NCBI GenBank assembly: GCA_964419255.1
Contig: CAYQOU010000013.1
Span: forward strand, 7,287-71,286
DNA: 64,000 nt
Source: CAZPHU01 sp964419255
Lineage (GTDB): Bacteria; Fibrobacterota; Chitinivibrionia; Chitinivibrionales; CAYFVL01
Direction: 5' to 3'
Shown in pieces: positions 8,021-17,234 of the stretch. The first letter of the stretch is position 1, and each line of letters opens with the position of its first letter. The notes below the pieces were generated by a model. That model was not told the origin of the DNA. It searched no databases and was given only the letters and a program-made list of their open reading frames with translations. Both the position numbers and the translations under genes were made by a program.

Positions 8021-10798
8021 TTAAAATAAATAGGTCATGTACAGTCCACCAGCCTTTAATGTATAATTTTCCGCCCCAACATTCTCGTCGTACACTTTCT
8101 CATAGATGCCTTTGATGACGGTAGATATTCGAGGAGTGATCGAATATCTTATCTGCCCATCAATCCCGTGCAAAAAATACATGGTGTCAAACCATCCCAA
8201 ACCAGTCTCGTGCTCATCATCAACCCTCTTCTGATAATCACCCCTTAATGAGAGCATGAGTTTCCTGGGAATCACGGTAATGCGTACATCGTTTGAAAAC
8301 TTGTAAAACAAACTGTGCAGGGAATCCTGAGTTTCTGTTTTATATTTTATCGCAAATCCGCTTCTATTACGAAGCCACCGCTTGATACTAAAACCCACTC
8401 TCCCTGAAAGTTCATTATACCAGCTGTCACCGATATCATCTTGTGTTACATCCACGTAATTGGTGTAATCATTCTCTCTTGCAAGCCGACACCTCAGGTG
8501 ATAATTGAAACCATTATTGAATCGTTGTCTGACACCGATCATCACATCGTGTATGACATCTTTATTATGCTGCGAGGTGACAGAGGTTTTACCTGATACA
8601 ACCGAGCCCGCTCGAATGTGTTCCTCATTATTTTCGAGCAACAGAGCATAGTGAAACGAAGCCACCGGCTTATTCATTCCAAAAGAGTATTCGCTCTGGA
8701 GAACTACATTATTCTGTTCAATTGGCGATCTCTGATCAGAAAACAAACTGTTGCTTGCTTCAGATCTCTCATATTCATAAGACAGTGAAGCATTCAGGCG
8801 TTCATCAAACCTTCTCTTTACACCGGCATTAAACGTATACTCATCGTTTTCAAGGTAAGGACTGCCTGCGGAAAAATAGTCGGGAGCGATCGCGGTGAAT
8901 GACCCGGATATCTCATACCCGTGAAAAATGCCCTGTGAAGAAAGCGTTGCGGCGTAATTGCTGCTGTCCGGATGAATAAGTCCCAGGACGCGCGGTAGAG
9001 CTTTGCTTACTCCCGGATTGTACCATGCGATTTCGTCATACGACTGGGTGTCGACGGTATCCCGCACCCCCATATTCAGCTCTGCCGTCACGGAGAGTGC
9101 TCCATCCAACAATACCACATTGGCTTCGATACAGCCAGTCTGTGCCTCGGTCGGAGCGGGAGCCAGGGGATCAAAGATGTCCCTTCCCAGCAGCGTCTTA
9201 TCGAGCTGATCGCGTGCTATCAAACCATGCACTGCTATGGATGAGTTGTAGGAAGGTTTATAGGTAAGCGAGGCTAAATATGTCAGCTGCTGTCGAACGG
9301 AAAATCCTGAATCGACAACCTGATTATATATTTGTGGCTCATGATCTCCCGTATCCTTGGGCGCCTCACTCTCGCCTGCGGCAAGTTTAAATTTCAGCCG
9401 GCTTTCTCCACGTCCCATCTGGAAAAACGATCCCGTATACCTGATTCCGGTCATTTTTCTGCCGAATATGGATGTCTCGGAGCTGTTCTCATAAAAATCT
9501 CCGGCCTGAAATGACTGGTCTTCATATGTCATAGCCATAGCAAACATATTCTTGCGCAACCGGGTTTCAGTATCCACCCAGTCGTTATGATAGAGATCCG
9601 CATTGATATTTATATCAGCATCTCCCCTTTTACCCTGCAAAAAAACCGTCACCTCCGGTTGCAGGCCATCAGGATATTTTGACTGCTCGACCAGTGTATC
9701 ATTGCGCCTTTGCGACTGAGGTCGATAGTAGCCAACCCCAGCTTCTATATTCCCGATGAAACTTGATTGTGAGTTGCTGATCTCAGGTCTTGCCGAAAAG
9801 CCAGCTTTTAAATCACCCGTTTGACCAACACGGTCTTTTTGTGAAGGAAGAACCACCGATTTGACCTGCTCAGGCTGTTTTAGAAGCGCAGACATCTCGT
9901 CTTCATCCACTATCTGCGCATCAACGATATTATCATAAACCATTTCGGTCTCTTTTCGGGAAATTTCCTCTTCCGAGATTAGCCCGATCTTGTTGCTGGT
10001 AATATCCGCTGCTACCACCGACACAGATGCACCGCTTCTAACCGCGATCCCATTGCGATTATGGCTTAAGGTCCCTTGAAAGATGTCTACCCGAGCCTGA
10101 TCGGTGCAGGCAATTGCGGTTATATTGTTCTGAATGATCAGACTGTCAGCATAGACTGTCGAGCCTTCCATGCAATAGAGCGCCAGTACATGGCCGTTTA
10201 AGAATGAACATTTCTTCAGGACGGCATCTGAATTGGTGATCACCATACCATGAAGAGAATTGTTCTGGAACGTACAATGTTCAAGCGATACTGTACCGTT
10301 TTCTACATATACCCCATAATTGGAATGACTTACAATGCAATTGCGCAGAGTTGATCCGGCTCTGCTTCGGATGTATACCCGATCCCAGTCCCAGGGGTTT
10401 GGTTCCTTGTAGGCTGAGCGGAAAACGACAGGTTCATCCTTAGTTCCTTGCGCATCGATTTGTCCAAACACCGTAATGGTCGTATATTTGCCTCCGATAT
10501 AGATGCGACAGCCGGGGCCAAACTCAAGTTTCTGCCCCGCAGGCACGATGACGCTGCCATTTATTAGAAAAGGACCATCTTCTTTGCGGAAAACACCAAA
10601 AAATACGCCGGATGGTATTTCCAGGCCGAAAGAGTCGGCAACATACGGCCTGTCTGCAGAACCGTCAGTGCTCGAATGAAGGATTTCGGACACAACGGCG
10701 TTGCCCGTGTTAGCTTCGGAATCTAGCTTTACGCGACTCTGCGAATAGGAACCTATCACTCCAAGCAATATAAAGAGACAACTAATTGTTTTCCTCAC
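8021..10798 (-). CDS. Outer-membrane protein: right-handed beta-helix plus C-terminal beta-barrel
   Basis: A 925-residue exported protein. Residues 1-20 form a signal peptide (MRKTISCLFILLGVIGSYSQ). About residues 65-290 contain short repeats such as VENGTVSLEHCTFQNNSLHG and ITNSDAVLKKCSFLNGH, typical of a right-handed parallel beta-helix. From about 385 to the end the sequence alternates polar and hydrophobic residues in long strands and ends in YMTYLF, with a terminal Phe as in BAM-targeted barrels. The start is GTG at 10798 with no clear Shine-Dalgarno. It leads an operon with the asparagine synthetase B-like protein, MFS transporter and methyltransferase. It may be a surface-anchored polysaccharide-binding protein. 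Confidence 0.75.
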   Translation of the reverse strand: MRKTISCLFILLGVIGSYSQSRVKLDSEANTGNAVVSEILHSSTDGSADRPYVADSFGLEIPSGVFFGVFRKEDGPFLINGSVIVPAGQKLEFGPGCRIYIGGKYTTITVFGQIDAQGTKDEPVVFRSAYKEPNPWDWDRVYIRSRAGSTLRNCIVSHSNYGVYVENGTVSLEHCTFQNNSLHGMVITNSDAVLKKCSFLNGHVLALYCMEGSTVYADSLIIQNNITAIACTDQARVDIFQGTLSHNRNGIAVRSGASVSVVAADITSNKIGLISEEEISRKETEMVYDNIVDAQIVDEDEMSALLKQPEQVKSVVLPSQKDRVGQTGDLKAGFSARPEISNSQSSFIGNIEAGVGYYRPQSQRRNDTLVEQSKYPDGLQPEVTVFLQGKRGDADININADLYHNDWVDTETRLRKNMFAMAMTYEDQSFQAGDFYENSSETSIFGRKMTGIRYTGSFFQMGRGESRLKFKLAAGESEAPKDTGDHEPQIYNQVVDSGFSVRQQLTYLASLTYKPSYNSSIAVHGLIARDQLDKTLLGRDIFDPLAPAPTEAQTGCIEANVVLLDGALSVTAELNMGVRDTVDTQSYDEIAWYNPGVSKALPRVLGLIHPDSSNYAATLSSQGIFHGYEISGSFTAIAPDYFSAGSPYLENDEYTFNAGVKRRFDERLNASLSYEYERSEASNSLFSDQRSPIEQNNVVLQSEYSFGMNKPVASFHYALLLENNEEHIRAGSVVSGKTSVTSQHNKDVIHDVMIGVRQRFNNGFNYHLRCRLARENDYTNYVDVTQDDIGDSWYNELSGRVGFSIKRWLRNRSGFAIKYKTETQDSLHSLFYKFSNDVRITVIPRKLMLSLRGDYQKRVDDEHETGLGWFDTMYFLHGIDGQIRYSITPRISTVIKGIYEKVYDENVGAENYTLKAGGLYMTYLF

Positions 10799-11124
10799 GT
10801 GCAGCCCCGGACAGTTTTAACCTCGTTATTTTGGCACCCGATAGATACGATTTTCCGTGTATTTTTCCTTAAACCTATCATTTTCCTTATCGAGTTTGTA
10901 ATTTTCAGTTTTTTTTGTAGTGCTCATTTAATAAACAAGTTATTTTGTATACCAACAGGCGACGATTCGTTTATATCCAAATTGTGCGGTTCCGGGTGGA
11001 TGAGTCGTGCCATTTAGATTATATATGCCTTAACAAGAGATTTTTCAGCAAAATGATTGTACAATCTGCTGCAAACAAGAGTCAATCCTTTTAATACCGT
11101 GTTATCGAGAAACTGAAAGATATC
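10799..11124. other. Divergent intergenic region, AT-rich
   Basis: Lies between the minus-strand barrel gene and ybeY. The open frame at 10799-11017 is Phe/Ile-rich, has no ribosome binding site and looks like chance. Promoters for both sides are expected here, but I see no consensus pair good enough to mark. Confidence 0.5.
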
Positions 11125-11553
11125 ATGAGCCGGATCATAATTGACTTTATTCACGACTTCTCGGCACTTCCCTTTCCACGGAAAGCATTGCTGCATGCCG
11201 CGCAAAGTGTTGCAGAAGGTGAGTGTGTTGAAGATGGCTTCTCTTTGAACGTAATAATGTGTTCTGACGAAACAATCAAAGAACTCAACAGAAAGTATCG
11301 CGCAAAAGACTCCCCCACCGATGTGTTATCGTTTCCCTTTGAAGAGAGCGATTTTCTTGGCGAAATTTATATTTCCCTGCACCGTGCCGCCGAACAGGCT
11401 GTTCGTTTTGGATTAGGGTATGACGCGGAAATTGAACGTCTGTTTGTTCATGGGCTTCTTCATCTACTCGGCTACAATCACGAGGGTGAAGTCGAGCGTT
11501 CTGAAATGGAAGAACGCGAGAATCGATACTGTTGCCTTTCACAACAGATGTAA
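11125..11553 (+). CDS. ybeY: Endoribonuclease YbeY (16S rRNA maturation)
   Basis: A 142-residue UPF0054 protein. The zinc-binding signature HGLLHLLGYNH (H109, H113, H119) is complete, preceded by the conserved YRAKDSPTDVLSFPF segment. YbeY processes 16S rRNA 3' ends and takes part in 70S quality control. It is followed 60 bases later by a CorC/HlyC gene, the same order seen in many bacteria. Confidence 0.94.
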   Translation: MSRIIIDFIHDFSALPFPRKALLHAAQSVAEGECVEDGFSLNVIMCSDETIKELNRKYRAKDSPTDVLSFPFEESDFLGEIYISLHRAAEQAVRFGLGYDAEIERLFVHGLLHLLGYNHEGEVERSEMEERENRYCCLSQQM

Positions 11554-11616
11554 TATATTTATTCATTCATGAGTCTGATGCTCACCATGTCCTGATAACT
11601 ATCAAAGGAGGTTTTG

Positions 11617-12900
11617 TTGGACAGTGATCCTGGTGCTTCGTTTTTACTCATAGCACTGATTTTATTTTTCTTGATCTCAGCTTTTTTTTCTACAGTAAAG
11701 GTTGTTTTCTTATCAATCGACAAAAATTCTCTTCCTGCCGATGAGGAACGTCTCCGTTTTTATGCATCGAAGATCGAGGATATACTCGAACACCGTTCTC
11801 TTCTGAACAGTACCGTATCATTTGGGAAAACCATTTCAAATGTAGCCTTTTCGATAATATTCTTTGCCTACATGCAAGCTGTACTTCCCTCCCATTCCTG
11901 GGGAAGCGTATTCAGCATCTCAGTGATTGCAAGCATTTTGATATTATCGATATTTGCATATGTTCTGCCTCGTACCATAGCCCTCCGATGGCATCTGGGA
12001 ATGACTGCGACAACCTTTTCTATCTACAATTTCCTCAGGGCTCTATTGTATTTCTTCTCTACAGGCATCCTTGTGATTCATCGGTTGCTCCTGAGACTGT
12101 TCAGGTACGATGAGAAATTTGCATTCCTGTCGGCCGAGGAACGTGCACGCATGGAGGATTTTTCCGACAGCGATCAGGGGCTTGATAAAGAAGAGCGGGA
12201 AATGATACACAGCATTTTTGAACTGGGAGAGACAACCGTCAAAGAAATCATGATTCCGCGGGTGGATATCAAAGCCCTCGAGATAAACAGCAATTTGGAT
12301 ACGGTACTCAAGACCATTAAGGAAGAGGGCCATTCCCGTATTCCCGTGTATCGTGAAAACATAGATTCCATCGAGGGGCTCCTCTATGCCAGAGATTTGC
12401 TGAGCTGGATGGCCGATCATTCCAGTGAGGAATGGAATCTGGCTTCCCTTCTCAAAAGGCCGCATTTTGTTCCGAGTGGCAAAATGATCGATGATCTTAT
12501 GGGGGAATTGAAGAAAAGACAGATACACATAGCCATAGTTGTGGATGAGTACGGGGGTACCGCCGGCATTGTCACTCTGGAAGATATTCTGGAGGAGATT
12601 GTCGGGGAGATTCAGGATGAGTATGATGCCGAGGAAGAACCGGTTGTGGAAGTCGGACCGAATCTCTACCAGATCGATCCACACATGGATTTACACGACC
12701 TCTGCGAGAGAATAAATATCGACCTCGAGCTTGAGGATGTCGAATATAACACCCTTGGCGGACTGATTTATCACGAATATGGCGATGTGCCGCTGGTAAA
12801 CACCGAATTTGATCACGACGGACTGCATATAAAGGTTCTTGAGATGGATAATCAGCGTATTGAGAAGGTACAGGTGGAGGTTAACAGGGAGCCAAAATAA
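11617..12900 (+). CDS. CNNM/CorC/HlyC-family transporter-associated protein
   Basis: About 427 residues in three parts: an N-terminal DUF21/CNNM membrane domain (about 1-160, four hydrophobic segments), a pair of CBS domains (about 200-325; VKEIMIPRVDIKAL and IAIVVDEYGGTAGIVTLEDILEEIVGEI are characteristic) and a C-terminal CorC_HlyC FAD-like domain. Members are linked to Mg2+/Co2+ efflux. A strong AAAGGAGG at 11604-11611 precedes two successive TTG codons (11614, 11617); the second has the better spacing and is chosen, though either could be used. Confidence 0.9.
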   Translation: MDSDPGASFLLIALILFFLISAFFSTVKVVFLSIDKNSLPADEERLRFYASKIEDILEHRSLLNSTVSFGKTISNVAFSIIFFAYMQAVLPSHSWGSVFSISVIASILILSIFAYVLPRTIALRWHLGMTATTFSIYNFLRALLYFFSTGILVIHRLLLRLFRYDEKFAFLSAEERARMEDFSDSDQGLDKEEREMIHSIFELGETTVKEIMIPRVDIKALEINSNLDTVLKTIKEEGHSRIPVYRENIDSIEGLLYARDLLSWMADHSSEEWNLASLLKRPHFVPSGKMIDDLMGELKKRQIHIAIVVDEYGGTAGIVTLEDILEEIVGEIQDEYDAEEEPVVEVGPNLYQIDPHMDLHDLCERINIDLELEDVEYNTLGGLIYHEYGDVPLVNTEFDHDGLHIKVLEMDNQRIEKVQVEVNREPK

Positions 12901-13056
12901 TCTCCAGCATTTTCAGAGCTCCTTTCATCCATCAGTCATTACCATATCGGTTGAGACAAATTAACTCCACGGTTTGCTCCGGAGTGATAAAATTACTATT
13001 TTGAAAGATTTTCTGGCAGTAGTTTCTTTATGCAGTTCCCCTAAAGGAGGATCTCT

Positions 13057-13845
13057 GTGAATATTGTGGTCTGCATCAAGCAGGTGCCTGGCACGACTCA
13101 GGTTAAAATTAATCCTGACACAGGTACACTTATCCGTGATGGTGTTGAAGCAGTAATTAATCCCTTCGATGAATATGCGGTGGAAGAGGCCTTGAGAATT
13201 CGGGATAAGGTCGGTGGAACAGTAAAAGTTATCACTATGGGCCCTCCGCAGGCGCAGAGCGCGTTGCGTACGGCCATTGCCATGGGTGCCGATGAGGCAT
13301 ATTTAATCTCCGATCGTGCATTTGCCGGCTCGGATACCTGGGCCACCAGCTACACACTTGCTCAGGGGATAAAAAAGCTTGGAGATACAGATTTGGTGAT
13401 ATGTGGAAAGCAGGCTATAGATGGTGATACGGCGCAAGTCGGACCAGGTGTTGCGGAGATGCTGAACATTCCGTTTGTGTCATGGGTACGCAAAGTCGAG
13501 GAGATCAACGACAGCGCGGTTCGCGTGGAGCGAATGATGGAAGATGGCTACGATGTGGTCGAGTTGCAGCTGCCCGCACTTCTGACTGTGGTCAAGGAGA
13601 TCAATGAGCCGCGCATGGCATCTCTGAAAGGAAAAATGCGTGCGAAGAAGGCACAGATAACAACCATTTCCGCCTCCGATCTGGACGTCACCCCAGAGAA
13701 GCTTGGCCTGAAAGGTAGTCCGACTCAGGTTCTTCGCTCATTTGTCCCGGAAAAGAAAAGCGGGGGTGAGAAGATTAGTGGAGAAACACCTGAGCTGGTA
13801 GAAAAGATTAAAAACACGATTCTTGACCTGGGCGTTGTTCGATAA
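13057..13845 (+). CDS. etfB: Electron transfer flavoprotein beta subunit
   Basis: A 262-residue EtfB. It has the MNIVVCIKQVPGT start, the NPFDEYAVEEAL motif and a C-terminal recognition region with VVELQLPALLTVVKEINEPR. With EtfA it forms a flavoprotein that carries electrons between dehydrogenases and the quinone pool or ferredoxin. The start is GTG, preceded by AAAGGAGG at proper distance. It is the first gene of an etfB-etfA-hisG unit. Length and motifs are normal. Confidence 0.95.
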   Translation: MNIVVCIKQVPGTTQVKINPDTGTLIRDGVEAVINPFDEYAVEEALRIRDKVGGTVKVITMGPPQAQSALRTAIAMGADEAYLISDRAFAGSDTWATSYTLAQGIKKLGDTDLVICGKQAIDGDTAQVGPGVAEMLNIPFVSWVRKVEEINDSAVRVERMMEDGYDVVELQLPALLTVVKEINEPRMASLKGKMRAKKAQITTISASDLDVTPEKLGLKGSPTQVLRSFVPEKKSGGEKISGETPELVEKIKNTILDLGVVR

Positions 13846-13859
13846 GGAGTTAGTGAAGA

Positions 13860-15062
13860 ATGGGTATTAAAGTAGACTTGGAGAAATGTATTGGATGTAG
13901 TCTCTGCGTGCGCGCCTGCGCTCAGGATGCTATCGAGATTGCCGAAAAGAAGGCCGTAATAGATCTGAATAAATGCAACTACTGTGGCGCCTGTGTGGAT
14001 GCCTGCAAAAAATACCAGGCCATAACCATCACAAAGGAAGCCGGGGAAGGTGCGGTGGATGTGACGCAGTATAAAAACATCGCCGTTTTTGTTGAGCAGC
14101 GTGGTGGAGAGATCGCCGGAGTGTCCTACGAGATGCTCGGGGAAGGAAGAAAACTCGCCGATCAGCTGAAAGAGAAGCTTATTGCAGTTGTGATCGGATA
14201 TGAGATACAACACAAAGCGCAGGAGCTGGTAAAGTATGGTGCGGATAAGGTGATTTATTTCGACGGCCCCGATTTGGCTGATTTCAGGGATGATACCTAT
14301 GCGGAACTGGTTCAGCGTGCTATCGACCAAGAAAAACCGGGTATTTTTCTGGCCGGAGCCACTGCAGTCGGCCGTTCGTTTATTCCAAAGGTTGCGGCCA
14401 AAGTTTACGGCGGTCTGACAGCCGATTGCACCAAACTCGAAGTGGACACGGAAAAAAGACTACTTCTGGGCACCCGTCCGGCATTCGGCGGAAACCTGAT
14501 GGCAACCATTATCTGCCCCGACCACCGCCCGCAGATGGCCACCGTTAGGCATAAGGTCATGAAACCGGCACAATATGATGAACACCGTATCGGAGAGTTT
14601 GTAGAACATAAGATACCGGCAGATTCGATTGTCGATCGCGTAAAAATATTAGATATTATAAAGGAAATAGAATCGACAGTCAATATCACCGAAGCGGATG
14701 TCATTGTGGCCGGAGGCCGCGGCATGGGCAGTCCCGAGAATTTCAAGTACCTGCGTGATCTTGCCGAAGTAATCGGCGGGGCCATAGGAGCCAGTCGTGC
14801 GGCTGTGGATGCCGGATGGATCCCTTACTCTCATCAGGTCGGCCAGACCGGAAAGACGGTCTGCCCCAAGCTGTACATAGCCTGCGGCATTTCGGGCTCG
14901 GTACAGCATCAGGCCGGCATGCAGTCTTCGGACTATATCATTGCCATAAATACCGATCCGGACGCCGATATTTTCCAGATCGCCAACCTGGGGATTGTCG
15001 GAAATGCACTCGAAGTACTGCCATCGTTAACAGAATCCTTCAAACAGGCGTTGAGTAAATAA
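13860..15062 (+). CDS. etfA: Electron transfer flavoprotein alpha subunit with N-terminal 2x[4Fe-4S] ferredoxin domain
   Basis: A 400-residue EtfA with a ferredoxin extension. Residues 10-20 carry CIGCSLCVRAC and residues 39-49 CNYCGACVDAC, enough for two [4Fe-4S] clusters. Then follow the EtfA domain I and the FAD-binding C-terminus with GQTGKTVCPKLYIACGIS and INTDPDADIFQIANLG. Such fusions occur in anaerobes, where ETF may bifurcate electrons between ferredoxin and another acceptor; that activity is inference here. Shine-Dalgarno AAGGAG lies upstream of the ATG. Confidence 0.95.
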   Translation: MGIKVDLEKCIGCSLCVRACAQDAIEIAEKKAVIDLNKCNYCGACVDACKKYQAITITKEAGEGAVDVTQYKNIAVFVEQRGGEIAGVSYEMLGEGRKLADQLKEKLIAVVIGYEIQHKAQELVKYGADKVIYFDGPDLADFRDDTYAELVQRAIDQEKPGIFLAGATAVGRSFIPKVAAKVYGGLTADCTKLEVDTEKRLLLGTRPAFGGNLMATIICPDHRPQMATVRHKVMKPAQYDEHRIGEFVEHKIPADSIVDRVKILDIIKEIESTVNITEADVIVAGGRGMGSPENFKYLRDLAEVIGGAIGASRAAVDAGWIPYSHQVGQTGKTVCPKLYIACGISGSVQHQAGMQSSDYIIAINTDPDADIFQIANLGIVGNALEVLPSLTESFKQALSK

Positions 15063-15063
15063 T

Positions 15064-15933
15064 ATGAAACTTTCATTGGGAATACCAAAGGGAAGCCTGC
15101 AGGAGTCTACACTCGGATTGTTCCGAAAGGCCGGCATTCACATAAGTGTCGACCGACGATCATACTTCCCCACCTCCGATGACCCGGAGCTTGACCTTAT
15201 TCTTATGCGTCCCCAGGAGATGCCCCGCTATGTTGAGCAGGGCATCATTGACGCAGGTATCACCGGCTACGACTGGACCGTCGAAAACAAGGCCAAAGTG
15301 CACACCGTATGCGAGCTTGAATACAGCAAGGTATCCAGACGGAAATGCAGATGGGTGCTTGCGGTACCGGAGGGGTCTAAGTTTAAGAAAGCCGAGGATC
15401 TCAGGGGAAAAAGAATAGCAACAGAGCTGGTCAGCACCACAAAGTCTTTTTTCAGGGAAAAGAAGGTGCCGGTGACAGTTGAGTTTTCCTGGGGAGCAAC
15501 CGAGGTTAAACCTCCACGGCTGGTAGATGCAATTGTGGATATAACAGAGACGGGCTCTTCTCTGCGAGCGAATCGTCTCAGGGTGATCGATACCCTTCTT
15601 GAGACAAGCACAATACTGATCGCGAACAGAGAATCCTGGAAAAGCCCCCAAAAGCGCCACAAGCTTGAGAACATCGCGATGCTCCTTCAAGGGACACTCG
15701 AGGCCGAAAACTTTGTGGGACTCAAGTGTAATGTCGACGATAAACATCTGGAGGCAGTTCTGAAAGAGCTTCCTGCACTTCACAATCCGACTATAAGTGA
15801 GCTGTCGGATAAAGGATGGCATGCAGTTGAGACAATTGTCGCAGTATCGGAGGTTAAACACGTAGTACCACGGCTCAAACGTGCCGGAGCATCAGGGATA
15901 GTAGAATACCCGATCAACAAAGTTATTCAGTAG
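15064..15933 (+). CDS. hisG: ATP phosphoribosyltransferase, long (HisG_L) form
   Basis: A 289-residue enzyme for the first step of histidine biosynthesis (ATP + PRPP to phosphoribosyl-ATP). The start LGIPKGSLQESTLGLFRKAG and the PRPP loop region DITETGSSLRANRL are family features. Residues from about 210 onward form the C-terminal ACT-like regulatory domain of the long form, so no HisZ is needed. The gene begins one base after the etfA stop, so it is co-transcribed with etfBA; no other his gene is in the window. A terminator follows. Confidence 0.95.
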   Translation: MKLSLGIPKGSLQESTLGLFRKAGIHISVDRRSYFPTSDDPELDLILMRPQEMPRYVEQGIIDAGITGYDWTVENKAKVHTVCELEYSKVSRRKCRWVLAVPEGSKFKKAEDLRGKRIATELVSTTKSFFREKKVPVTVEFSWGATEVKPPRLVDAIVDITETGSSLRANRLRVIDTLLETSTILIANRESWKSPQKRHKLENIAMLLQGTLEAENFVGLKCNVDDKHLEAVLKELPALHNPTISELSDKGWHAVETIVAVSEVKHVVPRLKRAGASGIVEYPINKVIQ

Positions 15934-15960
15934 AAATTACCCTTCCAGAAAGCAAAGCAG

Positions 15961-15995
15961 GCCCGAATATCGAACAGGATTTTCGGGCTTTTTTC
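15961..15995 (+). terminator. Terminator after hisG
   Basis: Stem GCCCGAA / TTCGGGC (15961-15967, 15982-15988) followed by six T. It lies between converging genes. Confidence 0.85.
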
Positions 15996-16009
15996 ATTCC
16001 CCGTTATTT

Positions 16010-16312
16010 TTATTCCTGAGCGTCCTGTTTTTGATCTATCCAACGGGTGAGGGTATCGATAATTTTTTTGGCCTGATCGATGCTGGAGATGTTAAATTTT
16101 GTTTGCTGCCGATACTCATCGTTCATCTTGCGATATCGTCTGATAGTAAATTTATCGGCCCCATATTCCTGCTTACGCCTGTCCCACTCCTGATATCTGA
16201 ACAAAACAGTCGCCCAGGCGCCTTTGGACAAAATTTCCTTATCGAGTTGTTTTACGACCTGGATACCATCCTCTTCAAAATTGATCGTTAAATCATCGAC
16301 ATGAGAAGCCAT
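16010..16312 (-). CDS. Conserved small protein of unknown function
   Basis: A 100-residue soluble protein I recognise as a conserved hypothetical type seen in anaerobic Deltaproteobacteria-like genomes (core ILSKGAWATVLFRYQEW, then KFTIRRYRK and KFNISSIDQAKKI). The pattern of basic strands followed by a C-terminal helix recalls PC4-like single-strand nucleic-acid binding proteins, but this is a guess from layout. It is monocistronic and converges on the hisG terminator. No function is assigned. Confidence 0.75.
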   Translation of the reverse strand: MASHVDDLTINFEEDGIQVVKQLDKEILSKGAWATVLFRYQEWDRRKQEYGADKFTIRRYRKMNDEYRQQTKFNISSIDQAKKIIDTLTRWIDQKQDAQE

Positions 16313-16700
16313 TGTATCTCTCCGTGTTTTCTTTTAAGTAGATATGGAAGGTTAGAGATAGAGCTATAAAATAATTAAGTGACCGAATCGATATGGGAAA
16401 TTTGATTTTACCGCATGTTCCGTCCTCTATTCCGACTATCCTCATGTGCTGCATGTGATTCTCGATGATGCATGCATTTTTTCTTACCTGATTCCGGCAG
16501 AGCCGGAATCTGTTGCTCGGTGTTTTACTCAAAATATCGAATGTCAAGTGTTTCTCGACCGGACTGGTCTTTGCAGACAGGCATTCACAAGACATTGGCA
16601 GAGCTTTTGCTCAACATACCAATAGAAGTGTAGATAGGTTTACATTTGTCAATATATTGTTACACATTGTTAGGAGTTAGGAGCTGAGTGGAGGGACTCT
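16313..16700. other. Intergenic region upstream of the polysaccharide locus
   Basis: No convincing gene. The minus-strand frame at 16293-16595 overlaps the start of the conserved small protein and lacks family resemblance. A perfect hairpin GATTCCGGC-AGA-GCCGGAATC lies at 16491-16511 without a T run. The AT-rich stretch at about 16620-16680 is the likely promoter area for the plus-strand polysaccharide genes. Confidence 0.5.
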
Positions 16701-17192
16701 ATGATTGATAGAAAATATATCGTGCTGTTTATCAGTGTCTTATTTGTTTTGGCACTGAATCTCGAAGAAAACAGGTCTGAGCAGTCTCATGAAGATCATA
16801 CGATGCATACATGTCAGGCACGGCTGGGCCTTGCGCCGGTTCTAACGAGAAGATGGTGGGGCTATATCGATCGGGAAAAGCACACCCCGCAAAATGATCC
16901 GCAAGGCATAAGAGCATCCACGGACAATCGTAAAGACAGTGATTTCCCATCGGTTGCAAACCGCGCCAACATAAACAACGATCAGGAGGCGATACATCAT
17001 CTGATGAGTCGCTCCGACGGTCAAACGGCATGGAGTTCGCTTAAATATGCAGAGGATATCAGATTTCCTGAGTCGAGAATGCTTGTGCTTTTTTTCTTGA
17101 GCCTGATTTTCATGATATCTCTTGGCTGGATTCGCAAAAGAAGCTCCGGGCAGCAAGTAGTTTCGGAGACAAGAGCCTTTCCTGAAGTATAA
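16701..17192 (+). CDS. Exported protein with C-terminal anchor resembling a sorting signal
   Basis: 163 residues, not recognised as a family. It has an N-terminal hydrophobic signal (IVLFISVLFVLALNL), a polar, His-rich middle and a C-terminal block: FPES, then a hydrophobic stretch MLVLFFLSLIFMISLGWI, then RKRSS. This order (Pro-Glu, membrane segment, Arg-rich end) resembles a PEP-CTERM exosortase signal, and the deacetylase downstream resembles the subfamily found in exosortase-linked polysaccharide loci. However, 14 residues follow the basic cluster, more than usual, and no exosortase is in the window. A plain two-anchor membrane protein is the alternative. Shine-Dalgarno GGAGG is well placed. 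Confidence 0.6.
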   Translation: MIDRKYIVLFISVLFVLALNLEENRSEQSHEDHTMHTCQARLGLAPVLTRRWWGYIDREKHTPQNDPQGIRASTDNRKDSDFPSVANRANINNDQEAIHHLMSRSDGQTAWSSLKYAEDIRFPESRMLVLFFLSLIFMISLGWIRKRSSGQQVVSETRAFPEV

Positions 17193-17234
17193 GCGCGAGG
17201 TATACAGTTTTGGTGTTACCAAGTATTCACACGG

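Noticed and set aside
16293..16595. 100-residue minus-strand frame
   Set aside because: Overlaps the start of the conserved small protein, lacks a Shine-Dalgarno and shows no recognisable domain.
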